Shown: positions 31,998 to 41,520, numbered from the stretch's first letter. The stretch: 64,000 bases of DNA from Cerasicoccus sp. TK19100 (GCF_027257155.1 NZ_JAPWDU010000001.1:124001-188000); one strand, 5' to 3'. The notes: generated by a model not told the origin, from the letters alone. Program-made: numbers and translations.

Positions 31998-33893
31998 CTA
32001 CGCCTTGTAGATATTGATCGCTTCACGTCCAGACCCTTTATCTTTGAGTTGAAATCTGACACGTTTTCTATTTAACGATGCAATGGTATAGTCATGCTTT
32101 ATACTTCTGGATTGAAAGTATATTCGAGATTCTGTTTCTTCTTGCTCTATAAAGCCAAATGACCCTCGCTCAAATTCAATTATGCCAAAGTGTTCTGCAT
32201 CGCTTCTTTCTTTCTTCTTAGCGTGACTTTTATCGCGATCATTAATGGGGTTACTGCCTTTTTTGGTTGTCGGTTGGCGCTCCAAATAATCTTTAACCAC
32301 AAGGGCCTGGTGAAAACCATTTTGAGGAGACCGAGGAAGGTCTGTTGTTAACGTTTTAACAAATCTCTTTCTTGGTATTAAATCAAATGAGTATGCAATG
32401 CTCATGTCCAACGATAAAATAGGTTGAATCGTGTTTTTTGCTTTCGTTCTCATGCGGCTTTTGTCATGAAAAACACCTTGCATGATTAACCGATCAAATG
32501 CCTTTACTCGTTCTCTCGCTATGCTTAGGTAAATTGTGTGTGGCAAAGAATTATTTTTTCTTTCTTTTTTGTTATTCTTGTGACGAATGTCGTTGTTCCT
32601 GTCAATAAGGCGATCTATTAGATAATTGGTATATTCAACGTCTTTTTCGCTTAACGGACCGGTTGATAGTAACTGATTGTTAGTAAACTCGTTGACCGCA
32701 AACTCCACATGGGATTTTAGCACGCAATTTCGAGAAGGATCATATCCTCTTTTTACGAAATCCCAGAAGCGTCTAGGAATTCCATTCGCACAATAAGCGG
32801 CAAGTCTGAAAGTTTCCTCTGATTCAAAGAGCTCTTTTTGAACGCTATTGAAGTCCCCCTTCATATCGAGGAAATGCTTTGCCCGCCGCAGGGTCATATC
32901 CTCGAAAAATTTTATGTACGTCTCAAGGTCGGTTTCATCCCACTGAATAAATTCCATTGCGCAATCTTGGCCAGGTTCAAAGCTGAATTCATCACGCTCG
33001 CGCGTTGGGTAGTATGTCTGCCCTCTTGGGTAAACAGTGCCAATAAAAAATACACACCATTGACGATCTGGAAGAAGTGTTGATGCGCCACGGATTGTTT
33101 TAAAAAGCCTAAAGACTTCAACTTGAGCTCTCACGCTTGCTTCAGAGCATTCATCAATTAGTAGAAGTGAGTGATTTAAATCCAGGATAATTTGGATTTG
33201 CTTCAGAAATTCTACTAGGAATTTTTCTGAATTTTGGTGAGCGAGTTTTGATCCAACATAATTTTTGGAGTTTTTAAAGTCTTCTCCAGAAAATTCTTCT
33301 GACTCTAAGTTCAAAGAGACATTTCCGTCAAATGTTGGCGACTTGGCCTTTACGCTGGATTTAAATGAAGCACCGGACTTTCTGTTTCTAAATTGGCTTG
33401 AAGCTGAGTCAAATGAAGACAAGTCGAATTCAAGGCTCTGGCGTAAGCCTTCCGCAAGTTCATGGATTTCATCTAAAGTCTGATCAACTTGGGAAGATGC
33501 CGGGATATTAAATAGAGATTTCAATTTGGTCAGTGCTTTGATCAGCAATGAATCTTCTTCGCGTATTTGTTTTTTATGCTTTTTAACTGTCTCGATGCAT
33601 CGCTCTACGATATGCGTATATAGATGCATTCGAAATTGAGTTGAATCCTTTTTGGCGTGTTCACTTATCTGAGCCAAAGATACATAGACCGGTAAAATTT
33701 TATGCTCATTGAAATTGAGCATATAATAATTATCGATCATCTTTAGGATGTGTGTTTTCCCGGTTCCACGCTTTCCCTCAATAAGTATATTCTGACTTTG
33801 ATGAAAATGATCGATGTCCATTCCAACGTGTGTATGTGGATCAAAGCCCCCGGCTTGGGCATCATGATTGAAGAATTGCGGATTAAGAGCCAT
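31998..33893 (-). CDS. P-loop ATPase with C-terminal cold-shock-like domain
   Basis: This 631-aa protein has Walker A GKRGTGKT (residues 40-47) and Walker B LLLIDE (243-248), with sensor-like elements later (for example VFFIGTVYPRG). This is the AAA/STAND-like architecture of many defence and stress ATPases. Residues 568-631 look like a cold-shock (OB) domain: HFGIIEFERGSFGFIEQ has the RNP1-like GFGFI position, and RIYFQSRSI the RNP2-like position. That would bind single-stranded RNA or DNA. A very charged linker (DRDKSHAKKKERSDAEHF) joins the two. The fusion suggests nucleic-acid sensing coupled to ATPase switching; the effector is not obvious. It is AT-rich and isolated between two RHH copies. 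Confidence 0.8.
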   Translation of the reverse strand: MALNPQFFNHDAQAGGFDPHTHVGMDIDHFHQSQNILIEGKRGTGKTHILKMIDNYYMLNFNEHKILPVYVSLAQISEHAKKDSTQFRMHLYTHIVERCIETVKKHKKQIREEDSLLIKALTKLKSLFNIPASSQVDQTLDEIHELAEGLRQSLEFDLSSFDSASSQFRNRKSGASFKSSVKAKSPTFDGNVSLNLESEEFSGEDFKNSKNYVGSKLAHQNSEKFLVEFLKQIQIILDLNHSLLLIDECSEASVRAQVEVFRLFKTIRGASTLLPDRQWCVFFIGTVYPRGQTYYPTRERDEFSFEPGQDCAMEFIQWDETDLETYIKFFEDMTLRRAKHFLDMKGDFNSVQKELFESEETFRLAAYCANGIPRRFWDFVKRGYDPSRNCVLKSHVEFAVNEFTNNQLLSTGPLSEKDVEYTNYLIDRLIDRNNDIRHKNNKKERKNNSLPHTIYLSIARERVKAFDRLIMQGVFHDKSRMRTKAKNTIQPILSLDMSIAYSFDLIPRKRFVKTLTTDLPRSPQNGFHQALVVKDYLERQPTTKKGSNPINDRDKSHAKKKERSDAEHFGIIEFERGSFGFIEQEETESRIYFQSRSIKHDYTIASLNRKRVRFQLKDKGSGREAINIYKA

Positions 33894-34433
33894 ATTTCAT
33901 GTCTATTTAAAACTAACAGTGAGTAAATGATTTTTTGCGGACGGCTGTAGGAAGCTGAAAGCACCGTGAATGCCCAAATTTTCTAGGCCTTTACATGTCG
34001 ATCAAAATGGGCAGCAGGAAGTGCGACCAACGGAGCATGGTGCGCACGAGTAATCGCAACATCGGTATCGGCAATATGCGCTTTGGCTTGTTCCTAGGCT
34101 CCCGTCCTGACGACGGCTCCATCATCGAGGAAGAGATTATTCAGGTCCTCAATTCTGTAAACGCTCCCTCCATCGCGTGGAGTTTCACAGACTTTAGCAC
34201 CGGCATGTTGCAGGATGCCGCCCTGATGCAATTGACCCTCTGCAGCGGCAACGGAGGTGACGGCTTGACCAGCGTAAGCTCGTGGCGGATCCCTTTATCA
34301 TTGTGCCGTAGCCGTCCACCTACGTGCTCTTAAATGGAATCGGCTGTCTTGTGTATTTGGGGATTCTGAAACGCCAAAATCGTAGCTGCCCCACTTGTCC
34401 AGCTATGGCTACACCTGAGGCTGATTGGTAAGG
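33894..34433. other. 540-bp stretch without a convincing gene
   Basis: This contains the ATPase promoter side and a plus-strand open frame (33,995-34,333) whose translation has no recognisable feature, no Shine-Dalgarno and a different base composition from its neighbours. I do not call it a gene; it may be a degraded fragment. Confidence 0.4.
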
Positions 34434-34628
34434 CTATTCGTTGGTCAGGTTTTCCAGGGCCGTCGCAATGAAATTGGAGCGATTGCGGTTTTGTGCTGCA
34501 GCGAGCTTGTCCACCTTCTCAATCAGGTCTATGGGCAAGCTGATGGAAATTTGTGTTTTACCGGGGGCGCGTTTGGTCTTGGAGGGTGTGGCTCTTTTGG
34601 CCTTTTTCGCGGTTTTCTTTTTAGCCAT
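34434..34628 (-). CDS. Ribbon-helix-helix (CopG/MetJ-like) DNA-binding protein
   Basis: This 64-aa protein has a Lys-rich N-terminus (MAKKKTAKKAKRATPSKTKR) followed by an RHH fold, QISISLPIDLIEKVDKLAAA. The strand is ISISLP, and the two helices run through QNRNRSNFIATALENL. RHH proteins of this size are antitoxins or plasmid repressors. The presence of a dead copy at 31.7 kb in the same orientation suggests that the intervening ATPase gene arrived by duplication or recombination at this gene. Confidence 0.8.
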   Translation of the reverse strand: MAKKKTAKKAKRATPSKTKRAPGKTQISISLPIDLIEKVDKLAAAQNRNRSNFIATALENLTNE

Positions 34629-34791
34629 AATGAGAAATCAATATCGCCATCAGGTCGGAGAGCAAGCGGTTTCAGCAAGGCAAATTATACGCCTACCACT
34701 GCTGCGCTTAAGATCGGCAATGCTGGCCAGCTTTTTCAATTTACAGGATTAGAGCTATGCCGTATTATCGATTAAATAGAAAGTGATTTTT

Positions 34792-34995
34792 ATGAATTGG
34801 TTATATGAACACAAAGAATGGGTTTTCTCAGGAATTGGCGGAAGTCTGATTTTCTTTATCCTAGGTCTGATTTTCTACAAGCAGCATACTTCATCGTTAT
34901 CCCAAAAAATAAAGTCCGGCAAAAATTCTACCAACATACAGATTGGTGGAGATGCGACAATTTCCCGTCCCGACAAGCATGAACGGAAAAAGTAG
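34792..34995 (+). CDS. Small membrane protein with GxNxTxxQxxGD motif
   Basis: The ATG at 34792 gives 67 aa: a short N-terminus, one transmembrane helix (GGSLIFFILGLIFYK, about residues 15-30) and a cytoplasmic tail with KSGKNSTNIQIGGDATI (residues 41-57). The tail motif recurs at the N-terminus of the 1265-aa protein, whose start overlaps this gene by 17 nt. The shared motif suggests the two proteins touch or co-assemble at the membrane. No known family is recognised. I read this gene as the anchor of a three-gene system. Confidence 0.7.
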   Translation: MNWLYEHKEWVFSGIGGSLIFFILGLIFYKQHTSSLSQKIKSGKNSTNIQIGGDATISRPDKHERKK

Positions 34996-37900
34996 AATCA
35001 TCCAAAAAGCTAAGGCAGGGGATAATGCCACAACTGTCCAGGTGGCAGGTGATTACAATGTTGGCACCGAGTTTATTGATAGCCACATACGATCCGAGCT
35101 TAAATCGATTATTAATGCCCGATTTTTTTCGGAATACGATGGGACTGCGAAGGTAAGGACTCTTGGAAAGAGAATTTGCAACGGTGATTTAGCGCACGGT
35201 AGTGGTTCGGTCCGATGTTTGGCTTTGGCGTGGTGCTCAAGAATTCTCTACATCTCGGATGTTGAGCTAGCTAAAGAATTTTTAGATTCTGCTAAGGAAG
35301 CTGGTTCGTGCCTTGAACTGCAAATGGCAGAGGCTTTCCTGTTGGTCCAGGACGATCAAAAGCCACAAGCTCTTAAATTACTAAGTAAGTTGGATACGCC
35401 CGCAGCGCGGACAGCTGCGCTTATGATCGTTGCACAAAAAGATAGCGCTCGGAATGCAATCAATTGGGCAAGTGAAGCAGGAATTGGATCAGGAGAATTA
35501 GATAGCGAAGGTAGGTTTTTTCTTCTTCAACTACTATTGCGCGAGCAGGAATGGGATAGCGCTTTTAGTCATTTGGATAACCTGGTGCAGCAAGATTATG
35601 TAGAAGCCCCAATTCTGCATCATATGACTGCGATCACGCGTCTATTGGGCACGGTTCCGGTGGAATTAAGATATATTGTTTTAGATCAAATTCCACTGAA
35701 TTCCTCTCAAGTTCCTCTTGCCGATAATGATGATGCAATCCAAGCTCGCAGAGAAGCCCGTAAGGAATTCATTAAGGCAAAGGAGGTAGCGCTAGCATAC
35801 GATTGTTCTGAGACTGCTCGCAGGGAGGAGCAGTATGCGTTATGGCTCGAATTGCTAGATCGCGAAACAAAGCTGGAAGGCTTAAAGCGGCTAGATAGGG
35901 GAATACGAAGTTCAGCATATACGCTTCACCTTGTGCCTCTCGCATTGGATTATGGCATAGACTTGAATTTAGATGATATAGACCGCAAGATTTCGCAGCA
36001 AGTTGCCTTACGAGGTGGACCGTCAATGGAAACCAGTATGGCTCGCATTTACGTTGGATTGAGACAAACGACTCCAAAGAAAGCACATGAGTTTTTAGAT
36101 GAGCATTTCAACGAGTTGAAAGAATACTTAAATCCTCTTTGGCTTCAGTCTCTCCAAGTCGAAATGCTGGCAAGGTCAGGAATGCCCAAGGAGGCAGAAA
36201 CGAAGTTAAGAAGTTTAGCCTCGGATGGAATTCAAGAAACTGAGGTGCAACGACTCAGAAAAATCATTTCTGAATCAGGAGATGCCGATCCAATTGACTC
36301 TATTAGAGAGAAATACAATCAAACTGGATCATTGCCTGCTTTGCAGGAACTGGTAGAGGAATTGTGCAATAGGGGAGATTGGGGTGAGCTACCAAAATTT
36401 GCAGAAACACTGTATGTAAAAACTCGCAATTTGTATCATGCAGAAATTTTTGTGAAATCCCTGAGCCAGAACCAAACGTATAAAGGTATCATTGATTTTC
36501 TGAGCGACAAAGAAGACTTCGTTGGACAGTCTCAGGCTTTACAGATCAACCGCGCATGGGCGCTATTTTATGAAGGTGAGTTCGTTTTGGCGAAGGAAGC
36601 ACTCAGCAGCATGGAATGTGGGTTAGGTGACCCCAATTATCGAGGACTTTCAATTAATTTGAGCATTTTCACTGGTGAATGGGAATCCTTGCTATCCATA
36701 GTGGACCATGAAAGGAATAATTCTGGGGATCGAAGCGCTCGAGAATTGCTACAGATTGCTCAACTTGCTGTTCATGTTAATGCTCCTGAATCACATGTCC
36801 GAGATTTAGTTCATTCAGCTGTTCAAAAGGCTGATGGAGATCCTTCGATATATGCAAGTGCGTATTTTCTAACAAGTCGGGCAGGTTGGGATGAAAATAA
36901 TGAGACTTCAGATTGGATGAGACGGGCTGTAGAGCTTTCTGATGAGAATGGCCCGATTAAGCAAGCAACTTTGAAAGATGTTTTGGATATGCGCCCTGGC
37001 TGGGAAACGAGAGTGTCAGCGGTATCAGATCACCTCAAGAGCGGCGAAATGCCCATGTTTCTGGCTGGTGACATGCTTAATCGCAGCCTATTAGGTATGA
37101 TGTTATTGCCCGCTCTGCTGAATATGGACCAGGTGGACCCAAGGCGTAGGGTTTTAATACCAGCATTTAGCGGAAATAGAAACTTACCCCCATTGAGCTT
37201 AGGAGGGAAACTAATCTGCCTGGATGCAACCGCTATAATAACATTGGGTTATCTTGATTTTCTGGGCCAATTTCTAGATTCAGTGGATCAAATCCTTATT
37301 CCTCATGCAACTCTCTCTTGGTTATTCGAAGAGAAGCAGAAGGTGGAGTTTCATCAGCCTGCACGTGTTCGGGATGCCCATAAATTACGCGACTTAGTTT
37401 CTAGAGGTAAATTAGAAAAATTTAATCCCAGCACTAAGCCAGAAAGCGACTTAGCCGATCAGGTCGGCGACGAATTGGCTTCATTTATCGCAGAAGCCCA
37501 ATCTGGGCATGAGTCTGATGACAGGCAGCATCTTGTTGTAAAGCCGGGGCCAGTCCATCAAATTGGTTCTTTGCGTGAGGAAGAAGTCGACTTGAGCGAT
37601 TATTCTCAAGTTCTATGTAGTTGTTTAAGTTTGGTTGAGAAGCTCAATGACAAAGCGCAGTTAACCAAAACGGAATTTGAGAAAGCAAAAACATATTTGA
37701 GTATGCAGGAAATGCCTTGGCCTAACCAGCCAGCAATAAATGATGGCGCAGTAATCTATTTAGATGATTTAGCTATCAATTACCTTATGCATCTTGGTTT
37801 TTTGGATAAGTTACATAAGGCCGGTCTCCAAGCAATAGTTTCACCGGACGAGTATAATGAATCAAATGCGTTAATAGGGCATGAGGGGGTATCGAATCAA

Positions 37901-38776
37901 ATAATTTCTATAATTGAGAAGCTAAGATCGCTTTTATCCTCAGGTATTCGAAGCGGAAAAATTATAACCGGTAAATCTCGATCACCGAATAGTGAGTTGT
38001 TAAATTCTGTCCCTGACCACCCATCGGTAGATGTTATCGCTCTTGCTCAGAAATGCGACATCGTGATTTCTGATGATAGGTTTTATAATAAGCATCAGAG
38101 CATGAGAGACGGCCAGAAACCAATCTGCACAACTTTGGATGTTTTAAGCGCTTTAACGTTGGCAGATCGTCTTGATCCCAATGTCGCTTTGGATAGTAAG
38201 ATAAAATTGTTGAGGTCGGGCTACGCCTTTATCGCTCTTTCTGAAGACGAATTAGCGCAGCAATTGGAGTCTTGCTCGATCAGGGAAGGAAGGGTTGTTG
38301 AATCGATTGAGCTCAAAGCGATTAGGGAGAGCCTTTTGTGTTTGAGAATGGGTGGCTATCTCAAGGTTCCCGAAGAGTCACATTGGCTAATAAATAATTT
38401 CTGTGTATTTGTTAATGTCTTAAAGCGGCAGTGGCTTGGAAATCCTGACGAGAGCATATCGATTGCCCGATCCGATTGGTTGTTCGCACAGTTGGATGCG
38501 AGGGGATGGGCTGGTCACTTTAAGGATCATAATGGTCCGTATTATTTGAGAGAAGGAGGCCTGGGCTACATCTTAATGCTGATGCATGCTCCACATGATG
38601 CTTCCCCGGAAGCAAAGCTGGCCTATCAGAACTGGATTACTGATAGAATATTGGTCCCATATAAGGAGCAATTTCCAGATTCATACGATTGGATTGTTAA
38701 ACATGAAAAAGAGCTCTTTATTAATTTGCCCATGGACGATAATTTAGAGGGGATGTCGGTTGAAAGCGAATCATAA
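34979..38776 (+). CDS. 1265-aa helical-repeat protein with two PIN-like nuclease domains
   Basis: The ATG at 34979 gives 1265 aa. The N-terminus (residues 12-28, KAGDNATTVQVAGDYNV) repeats the motif of the small membrane protein. Residues about 40-730 are helical TPR-like repeats. From about residue 745, KLICLDATAIITLGYLDFL starts a first PIN-like domain. From about 924, VIYLDDLAINYLMHLGFLDK begins a second, with VDVIALAQKCDIVISDDRFY near 1020-1036. PIN domains are metal-dependent RNases. It is tightly coupled to the genes on either side (17-nt overlaps). The architecture fits a conflict/defence protein in which helical repeats sense and PIN domains cleave RNA; this is inference. Confidence 0.75.
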   Translation: MNGKSRIIQKAKAGDNATTVQVAGDYNVGTEFIDSHIRSELKSIINARFFSEYDGTAKVRTLGKRICNGDLAHGSGSVRCLALAWCSRILYISDVELAKEFLDSAKEAGSCLELQMAEAFLLVQDDQKPQALKLLSKLDTPAARTAALMIVAQKDSARNAINWASEAGIGSGELDSEGRFFLLQLLLREQEWDSAFSHLDNLVQQDYVEAPILHHMTAITRLLGTVPVELRYIVLDQIPLNSSQVPLADNDDAIQARREARKEFIKAKEVALAYDCSETARREEQYALWLELLDRETKLEGLKRLDRGIRSSAYTLHLVPLALDYGIDLNLDDIDRKISQQVALRGGPSMETSMARIYVGLRQTTPKKAHEFLDEHFNELKEYLNPLWLQSLQVEMLARSGMPKEAETKLRSLASDGIQETEVQRLRKIISESGDADPIDSIREKYNQTGSLPALQELVEELCNRGDWGELPKFAETLYVKTRNLYHAEIFVKSLSQNQTYKGIIDFLSDKEDFVGQSQALQINRAWALFYEGEFVLAKEALSSMECGLGDPNYRGLSINLSIFTGEWESLLSIVDHERNNSGDRSARELLQIAQLAVHVNAPESHVRDLVHSAVQKADGDPSIYASAYFLTSRAGWDENNETSDWMRRAVELSDENGPIKQATLKDVLDMRPGWETRVSAVSDHLKSGEMPMFLAGDMLNRSLLGMMLLPALLNMDQVDPRRRVLIPAFSGNRNLPPLSLGGKLICLDATAIITLGYLDFLGQFLDSVDQILIPHATLSWLFEEKQKVEFHQPARVRDAHKLRDLVSRGKLEKFNPSTKPESDLADQVGDELASFIAEAQSGHESDDRQHLVVKPGPVHQIGSLREEEVDLSDYSQVLCSCLSLVEKLNDKAQLTKTEFEKAKTYLSMQEMPWPNQPAINDGAVIYLDDLAINYLMHLGFLDKLHKAGLQAIVSPDEYNESNALIGHEGVSNQIISIIEKLRSLLSSGIRSGKIITGKSRSPNSELLNSVPDHPSVDVIALAQKCDIVISDDRFYNKHQSMRDGQKPICTTLDVLSALTLADRLDPNVALDSKIKLLRSGYAFIALSEDELAQQLESCSIREGRVVESIELKAIRESLLCLRMGGYLKVPEESHWLINNFCVFVNVLKRQWLGNPDESISIARSDWLFAQLDARGWAGHFKDHNGPYYLREGGLGYILMLMHAPHDASPEAKLAYQNWITDRILVPYKEQFPDSYDWIVKHEKELFINLPMDDNLEGMSVESES

Positions 38777-40706
38777 AAAAATCCTTCTCGCCCAGTGTTT
38801 GGCAAATTTGCCAGAGATGCTGAGAGACAGTCTGTTAAGTGACGTTGATATTGTAAGCAAGTATGATTTAGATACTAAATTTCAAGTCACATTAGGAGGA
38901 TCAGACACTTCATTTGAGAGTGAAGTTTTTTATAAGGCAATACGTGAAACGGCTAACGGTTCAGGAAATGCACAAATTGAGGATTCGAATGGCAGGTTTT
39001 GGAACGTGCAAGTTGAGCACCTAGAGGGTGGGAAACACATCTTTTCACTCTCTAATGCTCAAAATCGACTTAGACTCCCAGATTTCTCATTTTTCTCCGA
39101 AAGCAAAGCAATGCGAGTGGAAGCCTTGGACTCCATATCCAAAGACCTGTATCTACCTGCCAACTCGGTTGAGTATTGGAAGGAACTCGCAGTTGAAAGA
39201 TCACTAGAAGTCAAAGAGATTGATGGATTTCATAAAGAAATTGCTGATTCGGTAATTCGCGTTGCACAAAACATTAAACGAATACTTGGCTCAGAGGAAA
39301 TAGCATCATCCTCCTTGGTCCCTTTGTCTCGCAGATACTATCAGAGGTTGGTAGGGGAATACGACGGGAGCAGCACAATTGAGGAATACGCCCGCTGTAG
39401 GGGAATTGAAGTTTTCAGAGAGTATCTCAAGTGGTCTAGAGAGAAAGGATTCGGATATTGTCTTCACATGCTAGTGCATCCCGCCTTTGTAAAGCATATT
39501 GAATTCGACGACCTCGAAACATTAGACTTCGAAGCCACTTACATCTATCTAGAAGAACACGGTAGCCCATTTGAAAAAATTGTAGGCATTGAACTCGGAA
39601 TGAGAATTATTCAGCAGAGGCCAGACTTGGAGCCTAAGTTGTTAAAGCTTATAGATGCTATATGCGATCAAAGCTCGCTGAATACATTTTTCATGTTTTC
39701 TTCAATATTTGTGCTGGTGGATGCCGAAATATCTAAAAACAAAATATTTGAAAAGGAGCCTCCGTTTTATAGACGCTTAGCATCACTCGCTCACACGGGA
39801 GTAATTTTCCGTGAATTAATGAAAATAGACCTAGGAGATGGCTTTGCTGTCTGGGCTAGGAAAACAGGAGCTGGGCAGTATTTAATGCAAACATTTGCAG
39901 ACATGCGCTCTGAGCCACGTTGGCATCCAGATTTCATATCAACAACGAACCTCAGATCCTATTTACTGGTAAGAATACTTAATTCTCTGCCAGAGGAAAT
40001 TTTAGAATCAAAGACGGGAGCAATATACGAAAAAACTTTGGGTCATGGAGCAGGAAGCGTTATGAACACTCTAGACTTGGGATTATTCTTGCATTTAGGT
40101 CCGCTAGATGGAGCAGATTCAAGCGCTATTGAGCTACCGAAGGAGTTTTCTGATGCAATAGAAAATCAATTGAAGGAGGAGTCTCGTGATGGACCTAAGC
40201 CCATCACATTCACTGCATTAGTAAATTCAGCAAGAATTTACGGTCTCAAGCCAGAACATGCGGAAATGGCAGCGAAAATTCTCAGGGAAGGAAAATATCG
40301 CCTGTCAAAAATTGAAGACCGTTCTCATTTAATTACTGTTTTAAATGGATTAGCTAGTGTTGCAGCGGTCACCAGATGCAAGGAATTAGCAGACGAGCTA
40401 CGTATTTTAGATAGAAAATATAGACGCGACCAACAGTTCCAACTGAGCGTTAATGAATCTATGCTGCTCTGCCTGGCATCATCTTCAAGTAGATCTGAGT
40501 TAATTGATTGGTGCGACTTTGTTGGCCAATGGATAACCGAACTGTCTTTTTTTGAGCTTTCAGGTGATGATGCTAAATTACTGTATGTGAACTTAAGACT
40601 ATTGCTACATTCAGTTCCGGAGCTCTGGCTACACTGCTCAGAAGCTGAAGCAGCTATACGAGCATGTATGGAGGAGCCGATGAACATACCATTGAATTCC
40701 GTATGA
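38760..40706 (+). CDS. 648-aa protein of unknown function, third gene of the PIN operon
   Basis: This gene starts with TTG at 38760 behind a GAGGGG Shine-Dalgarno and overlaps the 1265-aa gene by 17 nt. The 648 residues are mostly helical with no motif I recognise. An N-terminal strand-rich part (about 1-110, for example DTKFQVTLGGSDTSFESEVF) is followed by a long alpha-helical repeat-like body. It is expressed with the PIN protein and likely works with it. It could be a regulator or the target-recognition subunit. It lacks transmembrane segments. A short hairpin (GAGCAT/ATGCTC) overlaps its stop codon. Confidence 0.7.
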   Translation: MKANHKKILLAQCLANLPEMLRDSLLSDVDIVSKYDLDTKFQVTLGGSDTSFESEVFYKAIRETANGSGNAQIEDSNGRFWNVQVEHLEGGKHIFSLSNAQNRLRLPDFSFFSESKAMRVEALDSISKDLYLPANSVEYWKELAVERSLEVKEIDGFHKEIADSVIRVAQNIKRILGSEEIASSSLVPLSRRYYQRLVGEYDGSSTIEEYARCRGIEVFREYLKWSREKGFGYCLHMLVHPAFVKHIEFDDLETLDFEATYIYLEEHGSPFEKIVGIELGMRIIQQRPDLEPKLLKLIDAICDQSSLNTFFMFSSIFVLVDAEISKNKIFEKEPPFYRRLASLAHTGVIFRELMKIDLGDGFAVWARKTGAGQYLMQTFADMRSEPRWHPDFISTTNLRSYLLVRILNSLPEEILESKTGAIYEKTLGHGAGSVMNTLDLGLFLHLGPLDGADSSAIELPKEFSDAIENQLKEESRDGPKPITFTALVNSARIYGLKPEHAEMAAKILREGKYRLSKIEDRSHLITVLNGLASVAAVTRCKELADELRILDRKYRRDQQFQLSVNESMLLCLASSSSRSELIDWCDFVGQWITELSFFELSGDDAKLLYVNLRLLLHSVPELWLHCSEAEAAIRACMEEPMNIPLNSV

Positions 40707-40890
40707 GCATTTGAGATTTGAGATGCTCCGCTTCAATACTCACAATGTTCTCCCATCAATATCCTCACCCATTTTGAAAAATCAGTCAGATTCAGTAATT
40801 AATTGCGTTCAAATTCGCTGAAAATTGAAGTCTTCCATCTTGTGGGGCGGTTGTAAGTTGTTGATAGTAAGAATTTTATATTTAATTGTC

Positions 40891-40919
40891 GGCGGGTTCG
40901 AATCCCTCCCCATCCGCCA
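40891..40919 (+). other. tRNA 3'-end fragment, probable attachment site
   Basis: The 29 nt contain a T-loop TTCGAAT with 5-bp stem arms GCGGG/CCCTC (one mismatch), a 3' acceptor strand CCCATCC and GCCA. This matches the end of a tRNA with a G discriminator such as Ser or Asn. The 5' two-thirds of a tRNA, including the complementary acceptor strand, are not found upstream. Integrases commonly target tRNA 3' ends and leave such fragments at the far end of an island. Confidence 0.65.
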
Positions 40920-41091
40920 CCGTTGCGTGGCTCTGAACCTTTGATCTAGCCGTATCGCGAGGCATGTAATGGCAGAGCATCGATTCAATTTTTCCGGGCA
41001 ATACGATTTTCGACAGTCGCATGAGATGACCAAGTGTCTCAACGACAAAACTTTGCCTAAATGGTCGGGCTGAGAGGATAGATTTCTTAAC

Positions 41092-41190
41092 TCTCTCGTA
41101 AAAACTTTGTCCCAGCAGGTTCGCCTGATGTGATCAGTTTTATGAAATCAATTTTCAGTCGTTTTTGGGCAATTGCTGCTCATCTCCATC
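41092..41190 (+). repeat. Degenerate direct repeat, copy A
   Basis: About 100 bp here resembles 60,728-60,826 in the same orientation at roughly 70% identity by eye, sharing TCTCGTA, GGCAGGTTCGC-type (AGCAGGTTCGC), AAATCAA, AGTCGTT and AATTGCTGCT blocks in order. The two copies are 19.6 kb apart and bracket the carbohydrate locus. Confidence 0.5.
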
Positions 41191-41520
41191 AATCAGTGAC
41201 ATTTGGTTCGGATCATAAGCGTACGCGATTGGTTGAATGGAGGCTGGCTTTCTGTTCGATCGGGCTGTTCATGGTTCATTATACTTTGACCTGGCAGGTA
41301 GTTGGCATGTCCTTGGCTATTGTATGCCTGTAGGTTCATTTTTAGCTACCAACGGCAACTTAGCTACTAACTTATTTTTAGAATCGGGTAGCTTGTGATT
41401 AATGAAATCGGTCTTTACTTGGATTACGTTTCCAAAATCTACTATATACACGTCCAAAATAGAGGGGGGCTTTATAACCAGTACGATTCGCAACTTCCTT
41501 TACACTTATTGACCCTTGGT

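Noticed and set aside
33995-34333. Plus-strand 112-codon open frame
   Set aside because: No Shine-Dalgarno, no recognisable motif, atypical composition; likely a degraded fragment.
40800-40920. Complete tRNA gene
   Set aside because: No matching 5' acceptor strand, D-arm or anticodon arm is found upstream, and the T-stem has a mismatch.
40809-41048. Minus-strand open frame containing WRMGRDSNPP
   Set aside because: This peptide is the usual false translation of a tRNA T-arm/acceptor region read on the opposite strand; it coincides with the tRNA fragment at 40,891-40,919.
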